DNA of 64,000 bases from Ctenosaura bakeri (GCA_948474755.1 CAOLHI010001311.1:763317-827316); one strand, 5' to 3'; shown: positions 21,289-33,502, counted from the first letter of the stretch. Program-made: numbers and translations. The notes: generated from the letters alone by a model not told the origin.

Positions 21289-23190
21289 AGTTTTGTACAA
21301 AGGTACAATAATAAAAATGACAATTGCCCAAACAAATGAATTTGTAGACAGCATTATAGGACCAGAGGTGTTTTAAAAAAGGAAAATAAGGGTGCATTTT
21401 GTTCCCCTTTTCTATATAAATTGAGTTACCCAATGGAAATTTCCATTGCTATCGCTCCAATGCTGGGTCCAAAGAAATTGTCCATGTTTCTTATGCAGAC
21501 AATACATTTCTTTTATCACATGTATAACATAGGCCTGAGATATCTGCTTTCAGCTTTGGAGAATTATCATAAAATAAACACAGTTAACCACAAACTCTTA
21601 CAGGACTAAACTTTCTTTTTCCTTTTGTTTTTATTTGGGGAGTAGGGGTGGGGACAGATTCATGGTTGGATGTTGGAATAGGCTATAGCCTACCATTTCC
21701 TGGGGATTTCCTTTCTGAAACAGACAGATGGCATGAACATTTTCCTACAGTTAGCCTGGAAGCAGGACAATCAATTAATGTCATTTTGATGTTCTAGAGG
21801 CAAGATAGCTGAGCCAAAGAGTTCCTCTTTTAAAAATCCTAGTAACCAAATTACATGCACAAATCTCCAATGGCAAAGAAATTTGGGTACTCTGAGTGAT
21901 ATCCAACTAGTGTCTTCCTTGACAGAACAAAGTTCATCATTGGAACAGATTGTCCCCTTTTCTCTTCAGTCTCTTATGCCTCACTGCTAAGCTACTTCAA
22001 AGTGTTGGAAGAACAACTGGAACTGATTTGGGGGTGGGGGTGGCATGGAAACCTGAAGAAAGGAGGTCTATTCACATAATGCTGGATGTCTCCCAGTTTC
22101 TAAATTACACAAAATTTTACCATGGGTATGTTCTTGAATCTCTGCTCCCCCTGTTGCTTAGTTTCCTCCCTGTTGGTTAGATTGGATACTCGCTGAAATG
22201 CAAGCTCATTTTTGGTTGAGGATGACCTACCTTTGTTTAGAACAATATTTAAGCCATGCTTCACATATGATTTATTGGTATTACAGGACATTTAGCATAG
22301 CGGGTAGTAGAGGATATGGTCAGAACTGTGGTGAATGTGCATGTTTGTTAGTGTTGATATGGGAGTGAGTGTCAGTAAGCCAGTGCAGGCATAAGGGTGT
22401 GAGAAATATGAATAGAGTCCTGCCAATACCACCAGTGTTTTCAATGACACAGCTTATATGAATATGTTACCCTCTTTATGTTTACAGACACACTTCTGTG
22501 CACTACACACACTCCCTCCTTTATTTTCTTGCATTCTTCTCCCAATCTCCAGATATGTACATCCAGATACTTACCCCATTTAAACTGCACTCCTGTCAAA
22601 CAAGTGTTGCTCAAAGTAGGAGAAGTGTGATATTTAGAGAACAATGTACCAGTGACTCACCCTCATGTATTCATTGGTTCAGATTCCATCTTTCTCCCAG
22701 AAATGGATCCTTGCAGCAGTCCTCTCATTAAATCACGCATGTCTCCTCTGCCCATCTGATTAGGCCTGAGCAGAGAAGTATGATCTCTACATGACATAAG
22801 GGGAAATTCAAGTGTCCCTATTTGCACATGGTCAAAAAACGGAGGAATGGTATTTATATGTGTGTATATCTTGGCATGGATTCAAGTGTGTATATGATAC
22901 TGATGGTAGGCTTGGCATGTGTACATGAATGCATTTTTGTGTGTGTGTATGATGTGTGCATGTATACATGTATATCAATGCAAACAGTATTACAGTAGTA
23001 AATATGCCACCTTCTCTATTTAAATTGCACTCCTACCAAACATCTGTTTGAAGATGATTGTAGATTATGGTAATTTCATGCTGTCTTATGCACCCATGGC
23101 AGGACACACTAAAGGTCCTTCATGGGTCATTCATATGTACTGGACAGTATTATTACAATTGAAACATCTGAATGATTTTTTTTATTATTT
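21289..23190. other. intron, nothing recognised
   Basis: AT-rich, with GT-rich patches at 22855-22990 (imperfect TGTGTG and ATGTATAC runs). No exon or repeat assigned. Confidence 0.5.
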
Positions 23191-23594
23191 TTTATAAATC
23201 ATTATCGCTGCTTGGAAGAGCTGATGAAGAAGCGTTTATTCCTTTTTTTCCCTTCCATCTTTTAACAGTTCTGCAAAGCTCTTATTAACTTCCATGGGGA
23301 AAAACATGAAAATCACACATAGGCTTCTAATAGAATCCCTTTCCAACATTTCATGAAGCGAATAATGTATTCAGCTTTGAATTATTGCCTCTAGGAAGCA
23401 AAATGTTTGAGGACAAACGGTTAACTGCTTTTTCCTCTTGCAAATCCCACAGTCTTCAAACAGCTACATATGGCTTATCATTAGTTTTTAAAAGGAGATA
23501 CTTCTAATTAAGGACCTCTTACTGATCTGATCTTTAGACAGTGAGCATAAAAGGACAGCAAGGGAGGAGCAAAGAGAGTATACATATATATTGT

Positions 23595-23990
23595 TGTGGT
23601 TGTTTCCTGTCAGATTGTCTTCAGTTTATTGCAACCCTATAAATGAGAAACCTCCAAGACTGGAGAGTCATCAACTGCCCTAATTAGGTGTTGCAAACTC
23701 AGGGCCTTCTTATTTTCCTGCTGCTTCCACTTGGCAAGCATCATTGGGTTTGTTTGTCTGTTTGTTTTCCAGTAAGTCATATTATCTCACAATGTGTCCA
23801 AACTACAATAGCTTTATAGCTTTAGTTTACTCATCTTGGCCTCTAGTGAGGCATTCCACCTCATCTGCTCTGCGACCCATTCGTTTGTCTTTTTAGCATC
23901 CGTAGAAGTCTTCTCCAGCACCACATTTCAAATGAATTGGTTTTCCTCCTGTAAGCTTTCTTGACTGTTCAGTTTTCACATACATATACA
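23595..23990 (-). mobile_element. Bov-B (RTE) LINE 3' end
   Basis: The plus strand carries the reversed Bov-B 3' region in order: TTTATTGCAACCCTATAAAT, then GTTGCAAACTCAGGGCC, then TTTTCCTGCTGC, then GTGTCCAAACTACAATAGC, then CAGCACCACATTTCAAATGA. This matches, in the opposite orientation, the element at 38800-39225. The coding frame is broken. Confidence 0.85.
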
Positions 23991-25520
23991 TTTAGATTTA
24001 ACTTCAATTGTTGATTATGGCTCAGGCATCAAGTTACTCTCCATGGAAGAAGCAAGCTAATATCAGAAGACTCTAAGAACTATCAGCACCTTTCACCACT
24101 GTCATGCCAGTAATTCTCTCACTAGCCTTAATAATTTATTTTCCTCTTTCACAAGCAATGCTTTGGTTCCACCTCTTGCTATTTTTATATCTGCTGACTA
24201 TTTCAAGCATTGTTGTTTACTTTCAAAAATTTCTCCTTACTTTATAACATTCTCTTTACTGATAATTTTTTATGTCCAATTACACAGAATCTTCCTTAAA
24301 TATCCTGTGAAAGATTTTTGTGCACACTATTTGTGATAAACTGCACACTTTTTCCCACTGGGAAAAATCTGACTCGTCACTGTTTAGTTTTCTGAACAGT
24401 TATATTTTCAGCTTTTACTTATAAATCACACTGTTATTACTATCACCTAGAGAGCAATGAAATAAAGCTAAAAACTTTAAAGTCCTATTGATTTCAGTAA
24501 TGGAGTTACACATATGCTTAAATTAGAATAAGCCTTATGAAACACACAGAGGACTATTCTAAAAATTTAAATTCTGAATAGATCAGGGTAGGGAACTTTT
24601 TACCATTTAGGATTTGTGCTAGATAAGTTGTACCCCATTCCAACTACTCCTTATTGGTCATGCTGGATGAAGCTAATAGGAATTGAAGAAGAATTTAAAG
24701 TAAGAGAAGAAAGTATGTATTCCCACAGATACTCTTAGCCAGCAACTCCCAGCAACCCAGACTAACACAGAAATGATGAGGTTTTTTTAATACAAGTAGA
24801 ACTATAGGGCTACACAACTACCATGACAGGTCCAAAGGAATCTCAGAAGTTGATGATTGTTGGCACTGATCTTCACATACTTACTTTTTCTGAATACTGA
24901 CAGTTTTCCCATCAGAGCTTTATTTACTTTCTGTTTGTATAAATATGATGTTGTGCCACAGTATTAGCCATTTCCCAATGGAATAGCTATGTATATTTTG
25001 GTTCTCATGTGTTCAATAAAACTCCCTTTTGAAACAATTCTATGTAAGTGTGCATTATGAGAATGAATTTGCCTAGAGGCACAACTGCCAATGCTCAGTG
25101 GTCTCTTGCAAGCATGAATTCCCAGAACATGTATCAGTTTACACAAACATACATGGGATCATAACTCTTAACACCAGATTATGTCCAATCATTTATAGAA
25201 TATGTACTCTGCATATTTATTGTTGGTACAGATGATACATCAGTCTTGAAGCACATCAATACAAATATTATTTTCATGTATTTACTGTATTTACTGTAGT
25301 TTTCATGTTTGTTTAATTTTATCTTTCATTCTTAAAAAATCTAAATGTTTTCAAAGGCATAATGACACTAACCTAGCTAGATTCCATTCCAAGTCAAGGT
25401 CACTAAAACTAACCTCACAGCATCCAATGGGGCTTGTGTGTTACCAGCTTTACATACAATCACAGCTAAGCTCCACTAAAAGAACAGTCCTTCAGTGGCT
25501 GCAATAAACAACAAATACCA
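23991..25520. other. intron, nothing firmly recognised
   Basis: AT-rich. Around 24650 a phrase (GGTCATGCTGGATGAAGC) may be a remnant of the palindromic CCAGATGTTGTTGG repeat described at 63327. Confidence 0.4.
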
Positions 25521-25522
25521 TA

Positions 25523-25766
25523 GAATCATAGAAATGTAGAGTAGGAAGAGACCACAGGGGCTATCCAGTCCAACCCCCTGCCATGCAGGAACACGCTCAA
25601 AGCACTCCCGACAGATGGTCATCTAGCCTCTGCTTAAAAACCTCCAAGGAAGGAGACTTCACTACACTCCGAGGCAGCATATTCCACTGCCGGACAGCCC
25701 TGACTGTCAGGAAGTTCTTCCTGAGGTTCAGGTGGAATCTCCTTTCCTGCAGCTTGAATCCAAGCT
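25523..25766 (-). mobile_element. CR1 LINE 3' end
   Basis: Reversed terminus AGAATCATAGAAATGTAG, then CCAACCCCCTGCCATGCAGG. The minus-strand frame 25597-25803 includes [19 protein letters not shown] and [18 protein letters not shown], the CR1 ORF2 C-terminus. Truncated near 25766. Confidence 0.9.
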
Positions 25767-27079
25767 TCATTTCAGCTCCTTCACTTAACAAAATTGGAGC
25801 CATAATCTCAACAAACCAACATGAGAGATCATTTTGATTTTATTCACACAAATTTTCAACCACTAATGATGGAAACCAAATCATTGCATTCCTTTGACTT
25901 CTACCTATTGAATATGGTTTGATCTCAAGACAATATAAACTTATCTGCAAGAATCTATCTTGAAATAATACTAGATATTGCACTAATGAGCACAACAACC
26001 ATCCTGCCCAAGGAGTATGTTTTGGGGGGGGGGATAAAATTTTACAACATTCTCAGCAAAGCTTTTAGCCTGCAATCTTAACTGGGTGACCTCATAAGAA
26101 CCTCATAGGAAATCAAAACAAACTTATAACAAGCAATTCTTTGCCACTCTTTAGGGAGACAGAAACCTGCAATTACCTAAAGGGCATTTAACAGCACAGT
26201 CCTATATATGTCTACTCAGAGGTCCATATCAATGACACTTTCAAGGCAGAATACTATAGCCTAAGATCTGTTTTTCTTTTCTTTTCTTTTCTTTTCTTTT
26301 CTTTTGAAGCATGTTTAATGATGAAGAGGTGGATGAGGATGAGGAGGGTGGCTGAATAGAAATTCCCATGTTGAATAACAACAGCTGCTACCAGATCAAT
26401 AAGCGATACATATTTTCTCTTTCATCTCCTTCAAGGAGTCTCATCTTTCATTGAGCAAAATAAAACATCATGTTATTGTATACACAGTGATATTATGACA
26501 TGTACACTTTATGGTCTACTCAAAGCCTACAATAGCAGTGATATCTCTGAAATGCAGACAACTAGCTTATTAATGCATCATAAAACAAACTGCATCAAAA
26601 CCAAAAATCATTTCTGTCTACCACTCCTCATATTCAGTGGCTCCTGGCAGCTCAGTCTACTATAAAAGAAAATTATAGCTGCAGTTTAAAAGCCACATGG
26701 ATCTTGTTTAGAAGGTAGTTATTCTAGCATAAAAGCTGCATGCACCTAGCCTAGAAGATAACAGTGGGATCCATTGTAGCATTGTGCTTAAAAATTGAGT
26801 TTAGACAACAATGAAGAGTTAATAAACTATGCGAAACAGTCATATTGATAAATAGTGGACTGAAAACTGTTTTAAGTGCCCAAGAATACTTTTTCACAGT
26901 AGAAAATTATGTATAGGTCAATACTCACAATGCCTTTTCTTGATAGAGTTGCCAGAGATAAATCAGACAGGTTAACAGTAACAAAGCCCAGAATCTTGTG
27001 CTGACTAAACCTAGGCAACTGTCAAGAAATATTAATACTGTCTACTCCTTTTATCAATTTGTTGGAGGAACAAACCCAC
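25767..27079. other. intron beside the exon, nothing else recognised
   Basis: Apart from the pentanucleotide tract, AT-rich sequence with a G-run near 26024. No second exon was found. Confidence 0.5.
26271..26305. repeat. (TTTTC)n microsatellite
   Basis: About seven pentanucleotide units. Confidence 0.95.
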
Positions 27080-27202
27080 CTCGGCAGATGGTCCCATTTC
27101 CCACGTATCCAGGTTTGCAGGTGCAACTATGTCCCCTGACGGTATTAGTACAGATTGCATTCTCATCACAGTTGTGCTGTCCGCTGTCACATTCATCACG
27201 CT
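27080..27202 (-). CDS. NELL1: NELL1 internal exon, EGF-like domain
   Basis: Partial gene: one 123-nt internal exon of a secreted, thrombospondin-like glycoprotein (N-terminal TSPN/LamG, VWC domains, six EGF-like domains, VWC domains), known in osteogenic signalling and as a Robo-family ligand. Read on the minus strand, a pyrimidine tract ending in TTGTAG precedes the exon, and CCGAG followed by gtgggt marks the donor. Two nt plus 40 codons plus one nt are encoded, so both junctions are phase 1 and skipping would keep the frame. Six cysteines lie at residues 5, 12, 18, 27, 29 and 40, the EGF pattern, starting RDEC and ending GNGTICR. The block around AICTNTV and HSCTCKPGYVG fits NELL1; the NELL2 paralog as I recall it differs there (ALCFNTV, CVCKPGYTG). 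The usual aromatic of the cbEGF hydroxylation motif is His, as in mammalian NELL1. No break seen. Paralog choice is from memory, not a search. Confidence 0.87.
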
Positions 27203-27235
27203 CTACAAGAAAACAAGGCAAGAGAAAATGAGGGA
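27203..27235 (-). promoter_or_regulatory. NELL1: splice acceptor and polypyrimidine tract of the NELL1 exon
   Basis: Reading the minus strand into the exon, a run rich in T and C (containing CTCATTTTCTC and GTTTTCTTG) ends in TAG directly before the exon. This is a strong consensus acceptor and fixes the exon start at 27202. The donor on the other side, GAG/gtgggt at 27079, is also near consensus. Confidence 0.8.
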
Positions 27236-27736
27236 CAAGATGGGAGAAAAATATATTTTCAGCCTGATGCTCTGACATTTGAAAAGCCAGACATAACTAA
27301 TGATCGGATTGCTACAATGGCTGAACACAGCAGAAGGAACATTAGATGGAGGAACCTGACATGGTTCAGGTCTTGACTCCTAGCAGATCATCTCATGCAT
27401 TTTAGATGGTTCGAGGATGGTACTTGATAAACACAAAGAATTTGTAGGATGATATAATACCTAGTGATGAACACTTGAGTTTTCTTCAGAACAACATGCA
27501 ACTTGAATGTTAGCTCTGCTGTATGTTTCTCACTAAAGTAACACAATGTATTATAATTATTGCTCTATGGATATCTCTCTACAGTACATATGGCCCCTGT
27601 TTATACTTAACGGGAGAGTAGAACTATGAGATCTATTGACTGATTTGCTTCCCTTTAGGGGCACAAGGGCCAAGGGAGCTTGAAGGGGTGAACAGTGTTT
27701 TAAATAATTATAATATGTAATTGGATTGAATAAACA

Positions 27737-28282
27737 CAGTCCTGCCTCCATATTCATGGGTCTGACTTTGCAAATTTATGTGTGAGGCACATGCTCCCCC
27801 CCCCCGCAATCTCCTCCTCACATTCCCTTGCATTCCTCACCCAAGGGTTGCAAGGCTTGTGTTTAAAATGGACATTTTTTTTTCCTTTTGGATGAGCAAA
27901 GCCCCACCTCCACTAGTAGAGGCTTGTCCTCTCTTCCACGTGACTGCACATTCTGCTGTGCAATGGCTAATGACCGATCAGGTGCTCTCTTTGCTCCTAC
28001 CCCTCCTCTCTGGGAGGAATCTCCTTTGTCTAGATGGTGACCAGAAGTAGCTAGAACACCAGAACTCAGCACTCTGCTCTTCTCCATTTGAGGAGAAAGT
28101 ACTAGTAAGCTCTTTACCTTGTCTTTTTTTCTTCCCCTGGGAGCACCAGGGCCAGAGGCGAAGAAATGAGAGGAGGAGCTTGGGGGGGGATGGGGGGGAA
28201 TTGCAGAGAGGAGTTATTCACATTTTTCCACTTTCACAAGGGTTCTGTGTCCCAAACCCTTGCAAATGTGAAGGGGCCACTG
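27737..28282. mobile_element. possible Tigger/pogo-like element
   Basis: The left end, CAGTCCTGCCTCCATATTCA, and the reverse complement of the right end, CAGTGGCCCCTTCACATTTG, both resemble Tigger-type termini (CAGT-C-rich, then ATTCGCGGG-like). The right flank starts TA as expected; the left flank does not (CA). The interior has no transposase I recognise, so a non-autonomous element or coincidence. Confidence 0.4.
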
Positions 28283-28501
28283 TATAGTGCAAAGGAGGAA
28301 GATGAGAAGGGAGCAACCATGCCTGTAAAACTAAGTCAGGGTATGTGGTTTCATCCAAAGTTACCCCTCTCTCAGCCTAACTGCTTTGGAAATACCCACA
28401 TTTTGATGTATCTGCCATATGAGAGCAAAGGGGGGAAAGTAGAATCACATCCTGGCAACTAACAGGCTCAGACTACAAAGGCACAGTTAGCAGCTATGTC
28501 T

Positions 28502-28750
28502 TAGAATCATAGAATTGGAGGGACCCCCTGCTTATTGCAGGATTTCCAGCTAAAGCATTCCCAGCAGGTAACTGTACAACCTCTATTTTGGATGTCCAGA
28601 GAATGAGATCCCAACACCTCTCTGGGCAATTGGTTCTATTGCTGAACCACTCTTATTGTCAAGCAGTTCATTCTATTGTTCTGCCCTCTTGTAACTTAAA
28701 ACCATTATACCTGCTCCTTCTCCCTGGGACAGCAGAGAACAAATCCTTAC
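28502..28750 (-). mobile_element. CR1 LINE 3' end, older subfamily
   Basis: AGAATCATAGAATTGGAGG, GCATTCCCAGCAGG, CACCTCTCTGGGCAATTGG and CAGTTCATTCTATTGTTC keep CR1 order, with less similarity to the other copies than they have to each other. Confidence 0.65.
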
Positions 28751-29107
28751 GCAAAATTGAGCAGGAAACACCTAGTCCAGAGAGTAGGAAGGTGTATATT
28801 TGCCTTCCTTCCTCTTTACTCCTGATATGAATCACTATACCACAAATTATTCATTCTTTTCAATGCTCCTTTGTGGAATAGCAAACTGGAGGTGTAGGAG
28901 TCTGATTCAGATTAGGATCAGAAAGAAGGCAAAGAATTTACAACCCCATTTTTCATAATAGGGTCCATAATCAGGTCCCTGTGCTTACTCTTCATTATGG
29001 ATAAAATGGCATCACGGATAGTTGTCTTGGAATGAAAACTTGGAAGCTTGTTTTTTCAGAAGAATTTTTAGAATGATACCCTAAATCCACTATCCTACTC
29101 TTCTTCA

Positions 29108-29835
29108 GTTATGGATGGCTTTGTCATGAGCCTGGCTGAGCTCGCCGCCGACTCGGACGGGGACTCTGATGCACTAGACTGGGACTCCCCACCAGGGGAT
29201 CCCCAGGAGGATGAGGGGGCCCCGGCAGAGGCGAGGGACAAGCCTGCTGGCAACTCCATAGCCAACCCAGAGCCCACACCGGCGGCTGAGGCGCCTGCGA
29301 GCTCGATGGAGGCTGCGGCCCCAGACTCCAGTCCGGAGTTTACGGCAGCCCCTGGCTCCAGCCCAGAGGTTACTGCTGCCCCTCCTCCCACTTTCCGACA
29401 GAGGCGGCAGGAGAAAGAGGCAGTTCGCCGGTCCAGGCGACTGCTGTTGAAGTGGCTGAAGGCTGAGGGCTCTCAGCTGTGAGCCCAGTCCCGAAGACTC
29501 TTGATTGGCCTCAGCTGGGCTAGGGGGCTACTTAAGGTGGACGCTGGGGGGGAAGGGCCATGGAGCAACAACCGTTGATCTCCCATGTCTGCACTCCCTC
29601 CGTCCAGTGACTGCGTCCAGCCTTCCCAGTGGCCGAGCTCCTTCCCTTTGCTTTGGGTGACGTAACCCTGTATTTACTTTGGGACTTTGTTTGGCGCTCT
29701 TGGGGACTTTCCTTAGTGCCCTAGGTGACTCTGGGGGTGCTGTAACCCCCTGTTTGCTTTGCTCCCGCTAATAAACGCCGCCCAACCCCAGCCGCTCGCC
29801 CCGCATCTGCTTGGCCTCCGCCAGCCACTGACAGG
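29108..29835 (+). mobile_element. possible solo LTR with an open frame in U3
   Basis: GC-rich block in AT-rich DNA. It starts GTTATGG (compare TGTTATGG in the 59.1-kb LTR) and ends CACTGACA. A 123-codon frame (29111-29482) covers the first half: acidic at the start (DSDGDSDALDWD), Pro/Ala-rich in the middle, with a basic end (RQRRQEKEAVRRSRRLL) and a stop. A TACTTAAGG box follows 50 bp later, then AATAAA at 29770 and a C-rich end. CTTCA on both sides (29103-29107 and 29836-29840) may be the target duplication. The frame may be a carried polyprotein tail or chance; its function is unknown. LTR identity is inferred from layout. Confidence 0.5.
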
Positions 29836-29840
29836 CTTCA

Positions 29841-31010
29841 ACATATCATCATATTATTTTTTCTGAAAAGTAACTTCTCATACTTTGCTTTCAAGTAATA
29901 TGTAGTTTGACCTTGAATCTCTCTGGTAGAATCTGAACATTATATTCAGCATGCTGGCCTTCAATCATCATAGATCAAGGATTACAGATTTTGTTTACAA
30001 CATGAAGAAATCTTCAAAGTGGAATTCATAGTGAATCTCCCCCGCTTTTCTCATTTCCTCTGCTATTCACAGTTGTGATTACTTCGCTTCACTGCTAAAA
30101 TGGAACCACAAGAAGTGAACAGAGCTTCCTGCAAATCACACACTGATCAAAAGTTAACAGTCTAAATATTTTTGTAATGAAGATCTACTACCATTTCATA
30201 GTGTATCTGCAGAACAATCGTATCTCCACACTACAGGAAGCTATTACTGACTTGCTATTCAGAAAAGTGAAGACTTCCTATAGAGCATCACATTGCTCTG
30301 ACTTTGACTTAGAATGCGAATATCCATTTATTATGTGAATACTGTCAGCTTGGTGTGGATTCAGAGAACAGCAGCAGAGATTCTGGAACAAAAGTTACAG
30401 AAGGACAATAATGAACTAGGCTTTCTTGGCTTAGAGAAGGAAGACTATACAGACCTAGTAGAACAGGTTTAAAACTACATATATCAAGCTCCTTTCATGG
30501 AGAAAATGAGCTCCTTCCAATGTCACTGTGAGAAATATAATGACATGACTAAACTGAGCATCAGCAGTATGCAAACTGGTTCAGTATGTGAGAACAAGCC
30601 TTGAAACTGTACCAGATGGACCAAGCATCAAGTGGCTGAGGGAAATTATATAACCTTAATCACCAGAGATTAGTGAAAAGAGGCTGGAGATACATCTGCT
30701 ATGGTAAGGGTTTCAGCCTTGCATTAAATCACTCGAGCAGATGTCTAATCAGATGTTTTCCAAATGTGCATAACTACGGTTCAGGTTAAGAAGGAAACCT
30801 AGAGGATGGCTTTTGAGATAGCAAGTGCATTTATTTTCAATGCTTACATGCCAACAAGCCTGCCTAAAGGCTATTCAACTCGCTATTCATACAAACACTT
30901 TAATGAAATCTTAAAGATTTCATCTCATTCCTACCTAGTTCTTTTATCACCTTATGAAGTGGGACTTAAAGAAGTCCTGTTGTCTGTAGTGTACAAAAAG
31001 GCTACTAGTT
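29841..31010. other. intron, nothing recognised
   Basis: AT-rich sequence without a repeat or exon signature that I can name. Confidence 0.5.
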
Positions 31011-31011
31011 A

Positions 31012-31335
31012 GGGGTGTAATTCTTCACTAAGTTTTTCCTGAAAGGTAGAAATGAGTAATTTCAGTAATCTTCTTCACACAGCAATCTTCTGCACACTGC
31101 AAAAGTCTTTGACGGCCATACAATTTTCAAAGGCTATTCACAATTCAGAACTTATTTTGTACAAAATTTACATGTAGTTGTTTTGCACAGAAAACAGTAT
31201 TTTCTGCACAGCAAAAAGTACTTTCTTCATGGAAAATAATATTCCTTGATGCAAAAATAACAATTCCTCTGCAGAAAATGCTATTAATCTGTGCAGGAAA
31301 TGCTGTTTTCTATGCAAATCAACCACATGCTAATG
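31012..31335. mobile_element. palindrome-rich repeat, copy 1, left part
   Basis: Contains repeated variants of TTTTCTGCACAGAAAATA (for example GCACAGAAAACAGTATTTTC and CTGCAGAAAATGC). It starts TAGGGGTGTAA, and the far end at ~31695 is TTCTTTCCATCCCTA, weakly inverted to each other. A SINE splits it at 31336. Copy 2 is at 48615-49118. A DNA-transposon origin is possible. Confidence 0.55.
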
Positions 31336-31528
31336 TTCTTGTTGTCTGTCTTCAAGTCATTTCCAATTTACAGCGATCCTAGGGTGAACCTATCATGGGG
31401 TTTTCTGGGGTTGAGTGTGTGTGAGGCACCCAAGGTCACCAAATGGGTTTCCATGGCTGAGTAGAAAATTGAACCTTGGTCTCCAGAGTCATATAGTCTA
31501 ATGCTCAAACCACTACACATGCTGGCTC
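31336..31528 (-). mobile_element. Sauria-type SINE
   Basis: Nearly complete reversed copy: TTGTTGTCTGTCTTCAAGTC, ATTTACAGCGATCCTAGGG, CTATCATGGGGTTTTCTGGG, CCAAGGTCACC, GGGTTTCCATGGCTGAG, CTCCAGAGTCATATAGTC and CACTACACATGCTGGCTC. It is inserted in the palindrome-rich repeat. Confidence 0.9.
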
Positions 31529-31698
31529 AACTTTTATACAGAATAAATTTGTCATTAGAGCAATTTTGCATAGAGTAAGTCCCAAACTGTGAAGATTCTC
31601 ATCAGTTCAGGAACCTTCTCATCAGTTTTTCCCAACACTTAAAATACATGTTTTTCAACCATTTTTCAAATACTTTTGGATATTCTTTCCATCCCTAG
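31529..31698. mobile_element. palindrome-rich repeat, copy 1, right part
   Basis: Continues after the SINE: TACAGAATAAAT, CAAACTGTGAAGATTCTC, ATCAGTTCAGGAAC and ATATTCTTTCCATCCCTA. The same phrases close copy 2 in the same order. Confidence 0.55.
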
Positions 31699-33502
31699 TA
31701 CTGTATCAAGTCTTGAAGAAAGAGATCCAGTAACATGCTTGCCTCTGCCAGAGTGCCTAAGACTATCAATTGGAAGGTGGTATTTAGAGTCAGCCCAGGT
31801 CATTTTCTTCCTTGAAGCACAGAAAAAGACTATCCCTTCTCCCCACATACAATTCTATGCACAGAAGCCCACTAGAATGGTAAGTGGTTCTTAGTTCAGC
31901 ACTGGTCCTCTACCACACCTGAGGGCAGCAGGCTGGTTTGTGAGGGCAAGACAGGTGGGGGTACTCTAGAAATATGGCTGGGGGCTATCATTGCTGCCAC
32001 CCTTACATCTGAGACAATGGGATACAGAATGCCTTGGGGGGGTCTGTGAAGTAGAAAAAAACTCCTTAAGGCAAATTATTCCCACTATATATTCATTTAT
32101 GAGACCATCTACAGATTTATTTTATTTTAATTTTTGCAAATGTCAACGACTACACAAATATTTCTTTTCCCACATTTAACACTGACTCTTTATACAATGA
32201 CAAAATGAAAGATCGCTGGAAAAGTTAATGAAGAATTGAAGCCCTAAGCCCCTACTTCTGCATGGCTAATTAGTATTTAAGGTAATTTAATTTATGAAGA
32301 GTCTAAAGCTTTTTTCTACCTTCAATTGTAGATGTACTTTTAAAACATTTTTACTGGATTTCTAAAATATAAATGTTAAAAAAGGGAAAAGAAGAGAGAA
32401 AAGAAGAAAGAAAATAAACAAAAAGAAGGGGACATAATCAAGGCATATATATTCTTATAAACTGACTCCAAAATATTATTCTGGTTTCTCTGCATATTGC
32501 AGAAATCTTCTAATTGTTGATATACTGAATGTGTTGAAGAGAAATCAGAATCATACTTGTTGGCTCTGAACCAACTTCTGCCTGTTTATTCAAACTGGGA
32601 CCAAGGGGGGTCTATATGCCTACAGTTACATAGACAAGATTTTCCATACAATCATGATCTGGATCATATTGACACTCTCATAGATTTATATGCAAATGAA
32701 CCCCTTTCACCACTTTTAGTGAATGAACAAAATGCAGGTACAGGCCTATGATGTGCAACTCTATTCCTCTCTTCACATGTTTAGTTGACAAATGTGTCCT
32801 AGGTGTGAAATGGCTTACAGCAGCATACTCAGAACTCAGAAAGGATCTCTCAAAAATGGCTGACGATTTGACAGTTCCCAACAAGATTTGATGCAAGTAC
32901 AAACAGAGCTTTTGCTCTAACTTTTGAGCATGCTTACCTAAGGCCAACCACAGTATAAGCATTTCTAGAGCAAATGACATCTGAACCACTTTTACCCTGG
33001 TTATTGGTACTTGAGTGAGCCAGGGTAAAACTGTCACATTCAACCACAGAGAATCCATATAAGCAGGAAAGAAACTGTTTGGATAGACATCTTCACTTAT
33101 TTATAGAAGTCAGGGAGTCACCATCTTGTGAAAAGGCTGACTTCGCGCTGTTTTGGCTCCTGGATAGCCTACAAATATAATCTATGTAATCGTACTTTGA
33201 TGTGTGCATGTTTAGGTCAACATAGAATTAGGTTATCAGATGTTTGTAGAAATATTCTTTGAAAATGACAAAAGGAACTTTGCCATCATATCTGATGCTC
33301 ACAGTCAAGCACAAATGAACTAGAGACATGGAGCATTTTAAGTTAATTTAGCCACATAGCTTGAAAATCACAGAATATACTACTACCTCAGCTATAACAT
33401 TATCACAAATATGCATCTTCCTCAAGTTCTAGCAGTAACAAGAACAACAACAGTTCCCTAGGATGCATATCTTTGATTATCATTATATTATATGAAGACT
33501 AC
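31699..33502. other. intron, nothing recognised
   Basis: AT-rich, with an A/G-rich stretch near 32380-32430. Confidence 0.5.

Larger units (their letters stand above)
1..27079 (-). other. NELL1: NELL1 intron downstream of the EGF exon (partial)
   Basis: On the minus strand this is the intron that begins at the GTGGGT donor next to position 27079. It runs off the window, so it is at least 27 kb. I looked for the next EGF exon, which should start with a phase-1 codon leading into a cysteine-rich short EGF, and did not see one. Content is AT-rich intron loaded with transposable elements, listed separately. Confidence 0.7.
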
